In this document: one piece after another, positions 1-9,700 of the stretch
Position numbering within the stretch: position 1 is the stretch's first letter
How the letters are laid out: each line of letters starts with the position of its first letter
Assembly (NCBI GenBank): GCA_964200185.2
Contig: CAXNAD020000092.1
Span: 1 to 30,176, forward strand
Reading direction: 5' to 3'
DNA: 30,176 bases
From: Choristocarpus tenellus KU-1152
Lineage: Eukaryota > Phaeophyceae
Notes under the pieces: model-generated
Seen by the model: the letters and a program-made list of their open reading frames with translations, nothing else
What the model was told of the DNA's origin: nothing
Databases searched by the model: none
Position numbers and translations under genes: made by a program

Positions 1-485
1 TAGGTATTCCGAATCTTACTCTGCATCTCCTTAAAATTATCACTTATTCTGTAAGGTTACCTATGTGTTACTAATATCGTATATAGTTCGCACTTGTCAG
101 AACTCGAGAAACAATCTTCACACTGTATGTCTATTACAAATGCTCGTATTTCCTAACACATAAGGAGAAAAATGCTCGCGCTATTCGTGTGTAACAAATG
201 CTCAAACTTTGTTGAAATATAAGAAGAAATGCTCGCGCTATTCGCCTGTAACACAGACTTATGGCACGGAGGTAGTACAAGATTCCCCTTGTGGGGCAGG
301 GCTACTTCTATGGGCTTCCACAGGATACACCAAGCGCACACAAGCATGCAAAAAAGTTTCAATTGTATTCCTGATGTTGGACACAAGCCATAATTGAAGG
401 TATTGTAGTTGGAAGGTAGCCCTGTTCTGGCGAGTTGTGTCAGCGCAATCACTGGATTGATACGCAGCACTGCAGTCATTATATA
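1..485. other. Non-coding stretch, no gene recognised
   Basis: Only short overlapping open frames on both strands, none with a recognisable domain or splice-consistent structure. A short segment containing ATGCTCGCGCTATTCG is present twice (about 171-187 and 228-243), a local near-duplication of roughly 50 bp. Nothing else supportable is visible here. Confidence 0.5.
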
Positions 486-765
486 ATCCAAAGCATTTCA
501 GTGGGTAGGGCAGCGTCCGTTTATGTTCATAAATCCAATGTTGCGATTTTGATGTAATTTTGGCTATCATTTTTGTTAGCAAGTGTCAATATCTTTGCTC
601 CAGACACATCTTTCATAGTTGTGTACATTTTATCTACTCCGAAATGTTTCGGGTTTGGTAACTGTGTTCACAGAAAAAACGAAAAAAGGGCATAAAAAAA
701 ACGTGGGAAGCCAAGCCCTGAACGGACAAACAGGGTAGATTCCCACCCTCTGAAATGCTTTGGAT
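486..765. mobile_element. MITE-like inverted-repeat element, copy 1
   Basis: About 280 bp bounded by inverted ends: the left end reads ATCCAAAGCATTTCAG and the right end is its reverse complement, followed on both sides by a GGGT-type run. No transposase is encoded. The left two thirds are clearly homologous to the element at 28897-29154: both share in order a GCGTCC segment, TGCRATTTTGAT, TTGGCTAT, AAGTGTCAATATC, CAGACACATCTTT and GGGAAGCCAAGCCCT. The flanks are AT-rich, so the target-site duplication cannot be fixed (ATA is possible). The ends and non-coding interior fit a non-autonomous DNA transposon; the superfamily is not assignable from the sequence alone. Confidence 0.75.
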
Positions 766-1172
766 ATAGAACCCTGATAGAAGAGTATCCAACTACTTCT
801 GAAATCCTCACAGCGTCCATACAGTCCGTTCGTTTGTACTCCCAGGGATGTTCATGGACACTGCTGTGAAATAGCACATGGCATCATACATTGCCTGCGA
901 GGGATGGAGGGATGGTCTGGATAGGGTCATGGGCCACCTTGTCGTTATTTAGTTCATAACAATGTGAATAGTGCGTGAGATATCTGAGAATAGATGCAGT
1001 TGAATTCAAGGTTTTGACAGGAGGGCGAAAGTTTCTGCATATTAAATCCAACACATGAATTTCATTACCTGCAGGTTAAGTCCCCACCCTTCTTGAACCC
1101 TGAAGAGAAACACATAGGTGCGGGATGAAACTGCAGGGAGACACAATTGTTGCGAACTAACAGTCCATCAAC
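766..1172. other. Non-coding stretch, nothing recognised
   Basis: No open frame with a recognisable product, no repeat or RNA gene seen between the inverted-repeat element and the unassigned minus-strand frame that follows. Confidence 0.4.
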
Positions 1173-1718
1173 TCAACCCACGCATTTAGATACAATACCA
1201 CCACGACATCTTCTAAATCCATCCGTAACATAATCCAACTCGTCCTCTGAGGACCAATCAAGCAGGAGCTCCTTGCAATTCATGATTGTAGGCACAACCC
1301 TCCTCCTGGTCATCTTGTATGTTGCTGTCTTGATGATGACGGTGGTGTCCATGAGTTCATAGACACTGCCGCCAACCAGAAACTGGAGACTGCAGGGAAG
1401 TGTCCATTCAGCTGGAACAGTCCAGTTTTGGAAGGGGTCCATCCTCTTTTGCCCTTTCAGCGAATGGTGTACAGACTGTCTTTGTTCTAATTGCTCACCT
1501 TGAATCCTGGCATTGGGGATGTTACCCAACATCTTCTTATATTTCCCTTGTTGCATAGTGTGTGTGGCATGATGTATGAGTGGTGTGAGGTGGATGGGTT
1601 TTCGAAGTTGACTGGTAGTTCGAGGTAGGAGGGAGGTCTTGGCTTCTGGTTTTTGAAATCCACAGTTACCATTCCTTGGATCGCCACACATAACACTCAC
1701 ACACACACACACACACAC
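1173..1718 (-). CDS. Unassigned open frame (181 codons), doubtful
   Basis: The longest uninterrupted minus-strand frame in the left part of the window. Its first residues come from a CA microsatellite and read as a Cys-Val run, so a later ATG (for example the one at MQQGKYKKML, about residue 55) would be the more natural start. I do not recognise a family. The second half (VPAEWTLPCSLQFLVGG onward) has mixed hydrophobic and charged composition like a folded protein, but there is no diagnostic motif, no visible splice partner and no neighbour to explain it. It could be a chance frame, an exon of an unseen gene, or a transposon remnant. Confidence 0.2.
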   Translation of the reverse strand: MCVCVCVSVMCGDPRNGNCGFQKPEAKTSLLPRTTSQLRKPIHLTPLIHHATHTMQQGKYKKMLGNIPNARIQGEQLEQRQSVHHSLKGQKRMDPFQNWTVPAEWTLPCSLQFLVGGSVYELMDTTVIIKTATYKMTRRRVVPTIMNCKELLLDWSSEDELDYVTDGFRRCRGGIVSKCVG

Positions 1719-1721
1719 ACA
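1698..1721. repeat. (CA)12 microsatellite
   Basis: Twelve uninterrupted CA units, preceded by a short imperfect extension. It lies at the N-terminal edge of the doubtful minus-strand frame and generates that frame's Cys-Val run. Confidence 0.95.
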
Positions 1722-2365
1722 AGCAATCCATTTTTTTGCTCTTACAGAGCAAAAATGACAAATCCATGTAGGGATTTATAGTGTTAATGTCGTTGTAACC
1801 ATTTATAATGTACATGATTTGTAAGGTTGGAACCTTTTCGTGGTTTGTGAGGGATGAATAATTTATAATAAAACTATAACATTTTCACAAGAAACTCAGT
1901 TCAACAGATAGTTCTTCATCATTTTGCTGAGTTTTATTATTGGTCCAAAACGACAATTCATGGTACTTGGTTTATGGACTCTTGATCGATTAACTAGATA
2001 GTAGTTATTTATAGGAGTTGTTTATCCGGTGGTTGGTTCGTAAGTTTTATGACCACATTCTTCGTTTCCAAGGTTCTGCCACCTAGTATGACTACATATT
2101 TTTAATCATTTTTCAATCATGGACGCCTGATAGACACTACTTGTTGATTGGGAGTTTTATCTTCCCTAAGTGGATCAGAGGTGGAGCTTTGGGACAAACC
2201 ACAGAGCACCTTGTTGGCTTATTGGAAGTGGGGAGGGACCCATTGGCTTGAGAGGGGAGTGATCCGGTGGTGATTTCTGGGTGGGCTCCAACCGGGTGTT
2301 TATGACCAATCGCAGAGTTTTGTCCCTCTTGATTGCCAGGTGTCTATTTTGTTGAAACAAACTGG
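1722..2365. other. Non-coding stretch upstream of candidate exon
   Basis: AT-rich with no supported gene. It could hold the promoter of the candidate gene whose first exon may begin at 2366, but no defined promoter element is recognisable. Confidence 0.35.
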
Positions 2366-4524
2366 ATGACGATAGCGGCTAGATTTGAGGCAAGAGGAAT
2401 GTTGAATTTTAAACGTGAAGTGGAAAGTCCCCTGTCGGCATCAGTTGGTCCTTCCTCGGGTTCAACGACGACGGGCTTTAAGAAGGTGAGATTTCATCAT
2501 CGGATTCTTGCCTCATACCCTTGGTTTGTCTTTACATTAATAAGTTTGGGGTAAGTTTTTTTTTGTGGCGTTGGACAAGTCTTGATATTGGACTGGACCT
2601 GTTAACATAGTTTCATGTCGTGGAATTTTATTTCTAGGTTGGTTTGGAGGTGGGGTTCGTACCTCCTCCAAGGTCAATTCCACACAACCCATGTTGAAGA
2701 TTGTCTAGAAATTGGGATCGAGCGTGCGTTCGCCCACGACGGTCGAGGTTGAATAAAAGTCCTTGTCTTTTCCCTCAGCCGTCTAGTCTGTTGTGAGGGT
2801 TGGACTTCCTGTGATGAATATTATGTTCTCTGTGGTAGGAATCTACAATACATTTTCACTCCCTCGACCTTGTTTTCTGTGGCGTAGTTAAGATAAGACA
2901 CTGTTAGAAAGCGAGTATGCCCGTTTGAACTACATTACATTTCCGATGCTAATTGCACTGCACTAATATGCAAGGAAATTGCATGTTCTAGGGTAATGTG
3001 AATCGATAAGAAAACAACATTCCAAGATACTTTGTGTTGGAATGTTGGGGTTGTTACGAGGAGTACTTTTTTTGTTCAATTTGGAAAAATCGTCGCGCCA
3101 CATAAATTCTTGGGAAGAGTGATGACCACGCAATCCTTCCGATGGTGTTAGGTTGAAGAGACATAGTTGCTTCCATATATAATATAACTTAGGATCCCAA
3201 ATGCCTTGGGGAAAACAGTGGTGTGAGAGTATTTTCGTGGGGAGAGGGCTAGTATTTGCTTCGTCCTGGTCTATCGAGCTTTGTTCCAATACTTGAAAAC
3301 CACTTTTTGGTTTAGACGGAGGGCGTATAGATTCGCATTACAAGCTAGGTCAAAGTCTTTGTACTCTCTTGTGTAGGTAGATTTGTTGACCTGTTATGCC
3401 ACTTGTCGTACTGTTGTAAGTGCTGAGGTGCTTGGCACTGTTCTTTCTCACTATATAAATCTTCCTTTTGTTGGTGAGCTCAGAAAATTATTGGCAGAGA
3501 ATTTAGCTAAGTGTGTTGGTGAAAGTATGATACCAAAGGCTTAAGCCACCTCTGGGTCGCATGACTGAAGTCCAAATGTAGAGTGAGTCAAACCTGTACT
3601 GGGAAGTGCATCAAGTTTTGTCTGGGTTGATAACCGATTTTACAATTTGGAATGCTGATAATGGAAAACTGAGCTGAAACATCACCTGAGGTTGTTAAGC
3701 CTTGTTATATGCATGGACAGGTGTAGGTCTCTTCACTCTTTGTGGTACCCCAGATAATAGCAGTGATGTTTGGATTGAAATATTGTCCATCCGAAAAATC
3801 TAGGAATAAAATTTCTGATGTCCTTCGAAAATTAAGCCTAATGCTCGTTTCCTTTCATTTCAATGAAACATGTCGACCTTGCTTCATTATAAGTCATCCA
3901 TTTGTTTCTCAATGGAGATTTTTGTGTTTGTTGTTGGCTGCCCTTTTTTGGTCCATTCCTCTCAATGAGTGCAATCAATGTGTACATGTTGTTGTAGTAG
4001 ATCTTGTAGTGGACAGTGGACATTTCTGAACATTGAGTTTTGTGGTAAGAGTAGTGGTGAGTATGTCTTTGACTTTTTGTGGTAAGAGTAGTGGTGAGTA
4101 TGTCTTTGACTTTTTGTCATCATTGGTTAATGTCCCATGGGTTGACCACTGAGAACACTGGTAAAAGTTGCTTTTCCGAAAAACGCCCCCCTCCATTGTC
4201 TGCAACGTGTTTGTACCATTTTTTAGAGATACAGTTTTGTTGTAGATTATGGACAGAGTGGCGATATTGATGAGTGGACACACCCAGAAGACATTTTACC
4301 TGTTGTTGCTTACTCTGTGCCAAGTAACCTGTTGCCAATATGTTTATTGAAAGCACTTAGAGGGGGTGATTCAGCTTGTAGAGTGTTATCCGTGTCAAAA
4401 GGGTGGTCACACTACTTACCCCCCCAGGGTATATTGAGCAATCAGTTGTGGAGCTAGTCTGCATGGATATGTGCTTGTCAATATTGAGTTTTGCTCATGA
4501 GTCATGCATGAACAAAACTATGTT
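2366..4524 (+). CDS. Candidate multi-exon gene of unknown function
   Basis: A set of short plus-strand exons that fit together in phase. Exon A 2366-2485 starts at an ATG (MTIAARFEARG) and ends at donor GTGAGA, phase 0. Exon B 3377-3524 follows acceptor GTGTAG, is open in only one frame (VDLLTCYATCRTVVSAEVLG, later ELRKLLAENLAKCVGE) and ends at donor GTATGA with one base over. Exon C starts at 3721 after CATGGACAG with exactly the two bases needed (giving SVGLFTLCG); its end is uncertain, about 3744. Exon D 4428-4524 lies between a C7-AG acceptor and a GTAAGT donor (YIEQSVVELVCMDMCLSILS). The predicted peptide is largely helical and leucine-rich, loosely like an alpha-solenoid, but I recognise no family. 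Phase agreement supports a gene; chance is not excluded. Exon A could instead be the missing first exon of the MYB gene, since it also ends in phase 0. Confidence 0.3.
3018..3047. other. Short perfect hairpin
   Basis: ACATTCCAA and its exact complement TTGGAATGT are separated by about 11 bases, and pairing partly continues outwards (AACA and TGTT). It lies in the candidate intron between exons A and B. No function is assigned; a degenerate small inverted-repeat insertion is possible. Confidence 0.5.
4041..4114 (+). repeat. 37-bp exact tandem duplication
   Basis: Two adjacent, apparently identical 37-bp units (4041-4077 and 4078-4114). Each contains GGTAAGAG and GGTGAGTATG, both of which look like 5' splice sites on the plus strand. 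Identity of the copies implies a recent duplication. It lies between candidate exons C and D. Confidence 0.9.
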
Positions 4525-5045
4525 GTAAGTTCTCCTCCACGCAAGAGAACTGTCTTGATTAACAGGGTTTCCATCACCTTGGCAGGTGTTTTTATGTTCC
4601 TTTGTGAGTTTTTTTTGTGCATACCATGGGCTTTCATCTTTTATGTGTTTACACATATACAGAAATGTTTTTTTTAATGTATTTTTATTCTGCACAAAAG
4701 TGTTTTCATTACTATGTTATCCTTAGCTGATACTACATGTTTTGTTTGATATGGGGAAGGGGGAGGGGGAATATCATGATCTGCCTGCAACAGTCTACCA
4801 CTAGCTTGAGAGCCCTGTGTGTGTTGCTATATTATTAGTCTAGGCACTCGACTCAGGGATGTGAAAAACATAGCTATAGGGATTAAGCTTTACTTATATT
4901 ACCAAGTCCCTGCTGTTGCTGTGTATGCTGTCCTTCACTATCCCTAGCAATTATCTCACCAGATGTGGTGACAATACAGACTAGGCCATTGCTTGTCATC
5001 TTTATCTTGAGGATGTGCTTGTTGCCAAAGTCTTGTGTGCTGGAG

Positions 5046-5209
5046 GTTGGTGATTCCAGAGGGTATGCATTTGTAACATTTGAGAGACAGTATCAATATC
5101 AATATCGGTATCGGTATCGGTATCAGTATCCTTGCACTGTTTTATTTTAGTTTCTAGACACTGCATACTCTATTTTTAATTTTTCTTTAGTGAAGAATCT
5201 AGAAGATGA
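5046..5209 (+). CDS. RRM RNP1-like exon fragment
   Basis: The plus strand at 5046-5089 reads VGDSRGYAFVTFER, a near-ideal RNP1 signature of an RNA recognition motif (basic-Gly-aromatic-Ala-Phe-Val-x-Phe). The frame is open upstream (LPKSCVLE), compatible with RRM strand beta-2. The sequence then reaches a possible donor GTATCA at 5090 inside a hexanucleotide repeat. Joining to an acceptor TTTTCTTTAG at 5190 keeps the frame and gives HEESRR before a TGA at 5207-5209. AATAAA signals follow at about 5415-5445. The rest of an RRM (RNP2 strand before, second helix and beta-4 after) was not found, so this may be the end of a gene, a decayed copy or coincidence. It might belong to the candidate gene upstream. 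Confidence 0.3.
5091..5130 (+). repeat. Hexanucleotide (TATCRR)n repeat
   Basis: Six and a half units: two TATCAA, three TATCGG, one TATCAG and a final TATC. It begins immediately after the RNP1-like segment and, if translated, would give a Tyr/Gln/Arg run, so it is more likely intronic. Confidence 0.9.
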
Positions 5210-6763
5210 CCTGTGGTCCAAAAGGGGGTATGCCCTTGCATATTTGGACTGAAAGGGGTACAGGATAGCAATGGTGTGTATGTGGGCTATTTTGAATGTT
5301 GTTTGGTGCCTCTTCTTTGGATCACAATTTTCTTTGGGACCTTTCTTGTATATTCACTAGTTGGTTGTGATGTGTGAGAGATAACAAGTATCACTATTTT
5401 ATTTTGTTTTGTCCCTGCAATAAAGCCTTCTGACCACAAATAAAAACTGCTGAGAAAATAGGAAAGTCATGGTCAACGTCCTACACTCTCCCACTACACC
5501 AGATTTAGCATACACCCTCTCATCTGGGTTTACCTACGCTTGTATGGTGTTTGCTTTGGCTTAGTGTCTTTTTTTGTAAAATTTTGTTTTATTTTTTACT
5601 ATTGGGGGGTTGGTTGTATGGTAATATTTTTTAGAAAGGTAGGAAAATTATTACATGGATAATCAACATTTCTGTCACTGGAATTGTTTTTTCTTGCTTT
5701 AGCTAGGGAATTCTCATTCACTTCCTGTTACAATTCAATCCTCACATAAGGCAAAAATGGTGAATGTTATTTCAATATGGACTAATGTGCCTCCAACCTG
5801 TCTGCTAGTGGATGACATTGATAGCATTGATGACATTGATGACATTGGTGACATTGAAGCGATGTTGGGAGGATGGGGAATGGCTTGTACAACACACATA
5901 AAAAAAAGCTTGTTGAAGGGTACACGCACAGAAAAGTGATTGATATAGGGTATAGCCCATGCATACCGGACCAAAAGAGGTACAACTTTGTGTATCTCTT
6001 GCGACTCACATTACTTAGTCCTTTTGTACAGGGAATGGCTTACAAGCAAGTTTCCTTTTGGCCCATTCTGTACTCTCTTTAGTCCATTCCTCCTTCGCCA
6101 TTGTTGGTCAGTTCCAGCCAGTACATATGTTGCTGATTAACCAACTGTTGCAAGTGAGTATGAATATGCAAGTGTACTGCTCATGGGCCTTGCCCATGAT
6201 GTGAAGTAGCCATTGATGTGTCCAACCAAAGTTTTGATCATGGGGGTTGGAGATTATCCTGCAGCTATTTCTGCTGACGAAGTGGTAGGAGGTTAAAGGT
6301 CTTCTTGCCCTTTAAATAACTCTATACTATGTTGTTCAATGATTGCAAGAGTGTAACCTTCTAATGCAATGGTACTGTGGATGGACAGGTTTAATTGAAG
6401 TAGGGTTTTATGATGGGTTTATGCTATCATGTTTTGATGTTCTTTTTATTGTTGGCCTGTACTTTATTGCAGTGGTATAACTTTGGCCCGAGATGGATGA
6501 TATACCACATACTGAATAACTTTGTGCTCAAATGAGACTAATATTACTGGCGAAGTTTATGCTTCTGCGAATGAGTCGTAGTTTTTTGATAGGTTGACGG
6601 CAGTGAAGGAAATATTTGATGCTCAATAGCACTGGCTCACATTTGTTCTATTCCCCTTGGTCTACTGTTCTCTCTGATAACCTTGACCCATCCATGGCCT
6701 GCAATAGTGTGTACTCTCATTGACCTCTCCTGTCCATGGCTTGTGACTTGTGCCATCCACCAG
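5210..6763. other. Region between RRM-like fragment and MYB exon
   Basis: No convincing exon. It holds AATAAA-type polyadenylation signals at about 5415-5445, a 9-bp minisatellite (5811-5855), and a diverged direct repeat (about 5225-5262 and 5944-5981). Because the first visible MYB exon lacks an ATG, at least one MYB 5' exon and its promoter should lie here or further upstream. Confidence 0.45.
5811..5855 (+). repeat. 9-bp minisatellite, five units
   Basis: Units of GATGACATT with single changes (GATAGCATT, GGTGACATT). In one plus frame it encodes an Asp-Ile-Asp-rich stretch, but no surrounding exon is supported, so coding use is unproven. Confidence 0.85.
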
Positions 6764-9700
6764 GTCAACTCCCAAAACACACCAACATGGTTGCCACATG
6801 CAAAGTCAAATCAGGAGCGTCGAGATAGAGAGATAGATGGAACCGAGCGGCTTGAAAAAATTTCCCATAGTCAGCGCAAGTTTGCTGCCCAGTTCAGTCT
6901 TTCTAGTCTTTCTAGTGATGAAGTCACACAGAGGAAGATCAAAGAAGGCACTTTGGTTGGGGGTAGCCGTTGGGTGACAGACAAATCTGGTCAACAGTCA
7001 TCTAAGCAGCAATCTTCTGGGGAACAGTTGGGGGATACAGTACCAAACCTGGGTACGGAGAACAAATCAAAGAAAGACGAGGCGGAGTCCTTGTCACCAC
7101 AACAGGTGGAGCAGGCTGAAGCGAGCAGTAGCTCCAGCAAGGTATGCTACAAGGGTGACCAAAGTTCAAGTCCTGGGAAAGATGAAAAATCTGACAAGGG
7201 GTGTGGTAGCAAGGTCTCTGGTTCCTTGTCTGAACAGGAAAATTCTCCTTCAGCCTCACCCACCAACACCATTAAGAAAGAGGTAAGTGCACTTTGCCCT
7301 TTTGAGGGTATTCCCTCTCATTGGTGCAACGTGGTTGGAGGAGATAATGGATGGACTGGTTTGTAGTTGCTAAGAATATCGATTGTAACAGTTTGAGGGG
7401 GTTGCTCTGTCAATTTTATAGGTGATGATATCTTCTGCCAAGGTCAAGATACCTCACACTGTTGTAAATGCAGTGGTGTTGGATTACTAGTCTCACCTCT
7501 CTCCTTGATCGCTGCATAGATGTATTTAGTCTTGATTTTGCATACCAGGGGGGTATTAATGAAAAGTGCACTTTTGACTTATTTTGCCTGCCTATACACC
7601 ACTCCCCACATAAGAAAACATGACATTTTTGAGTTTGAGGGATAGCACCCACCATGGTTGTGAACAGATCGTCATATGAATGTATATATATTTTTTTCAG
7701 CTATGTAGTTGGCAGGTTTTTTGTTATGTATGTATCCATGAAGTATTATACCTCACCCAATGGAGTGTGAGCTCTTGACAATGGGAGTACTGCAGTGGAA
7801 AGAAATGTAAGCAGTTCATGTCTTCCACATGACCTAGGAAGTTTGTTTTTTTCCTCTGACTAGGGTCATGCTCAACACTCAATACAGTGATGCCACAGTC
7901 TGTCCAAGTCTTCCTAGTAACTGCTCCATTAATATAAAAATATAAAAAATATAATCACTTACAGGCCGGTGTTGTGAAGGGACCATGGACCAAGGAGGAA
8001 GACCAGGTTGTAATTGACTGCATTGCACAAAACATAACTAAGTGGTCTGAGATTGCTGAGCGTATTGAGGGTCGCATTGGAAAGCAGTGCCGCGAACGCT
8101 GGTTCAACCATCTTGATCCATCTTTGAAGAAGAGCAGCTGGTCTGCAGAGGAGGATGCCATCCTTGTTGAGGCACAAGCCCGCTATGGCAACAGGTGTGT
8201 GTTGATGGTACAAAATGGTACACGATGGTACACAATTAAATTTGGAGCTTTCACCAGCAAGGGAATGAGATATTGGTGACATGTCCAATTGTCGTGTGCG
8301 CTAGTTCACACATATAATGGAGAGGGGTAAGCCTTGATAGTCAAATGACTGTCCAGCATTCTGAAAGTGTGTGAAAAGTGAAACTTTGTTGAAAATGTAA
8401 GATAATGGTGGCTTGAGGTCAGATCAGCAATTGTACAACAGTGGTGAGTGGTGTTAGGGAGAGTGTGTCTCAATCAACATGTTGAAGCTCAGTTCTGATG
8501 TTTTCATCCACACTCAATCAACTCCTTCTGTTTTTTTGGCATTTCTTGGTGTGATGGCCATTGACATTGTTGGTGTGCATGAAACGATTGGGGACAACAG
8601 CTGGACTAAAATAGCAAAGCTACTGCCTGGAAGATCAGAGAACACAGTGAAGAATCGGTGGAACTCTGCAGCCCGCCGTAAGGCCAAGACAAGAAGTGCT
8701 CTCCCTGGAGGAGACATGCAACTACGAATGCAGAGTGAGGTAATAACTTTGACATTATCAGAGTCATTGCCATCGTTACCCTTGTCTTGGCTGCTATTTT
8801 TGAAGTGTTGCAGTATTTATCTCCCATGGAAGTCCACTTTGTCTTGAGGTGTATGTTGCATCAGGCTGTAATGTTTCCATTTGCAGGGGGATATTTGCGC
8901 TGACTAGGGCTATAGTTTGAGTGAACCACCGATGCATGATGTAGACATTATACTGTTTTGAGATGGAAGTCCTTTGAGTTATGTCCCACCTACTGGGTGG
9001 CACGTTAAAGTTGATGTAGTTGCACTACTTGTACAGTACAAACTATCTCACAAACTGAAGTAAAAAACTCTTGTCTGATAGTATTTGAGCAAATTTCTCA
9101 AATCATTCAGTCTGACGCACAAAGGACGTAAGGGTTGTATGGTTTGATTGTATGGTTTGATTGTATGGTTTGATTGTATGGTTTGATTGTATGGTTTGGA
9201 CATGAGTGCAACAGTGTTTTCCTGTTTTAGAGGACTTTTCGTCGGACTAGGAAAACACAAAGGGAACAGTCTATTGTTGTTGGGCTCCAATATTTTCTGA
9301 CTTGTCCAGACCTCATCCAAGAATCAGAACCTGTCTGAACTACAGGGCAGACGGGTTCCAATATTTGCTGACTGCCCAAATGGGGTCCTACCCAAGTATT
9401 GGAACCTGTCCAGTCTGCAAGCCAGAAAGATTCAGATATTTTTGGACAGTTTCAGACCAGTGCGGTCATAAATTTAAAGTGGACCAAATGGGCCATGGGC
9501 TGGTGTACATCCCACTTTAAACATGTAGACCATACAAGGCCGACCCAGTCTAAGCCTACTTGGGTTTTACACCAATGAAAGGAAGGAGGGTGGTTAAAAG
9601 CTTGTGTACAAAAATACCTTTATTGGGATAAATAAAGGACATATTTTGACCCAGCTGGCCCAGTCCATCTTAACTGGATCGGTCTGATAAGAAGGACTTT

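Noticed and set aside
2963-3289. 108-codon minus-strand open frame
   Set aside because: Reads somewhat like a protein but has no motif or splice context and lies opposite a candidate intron.
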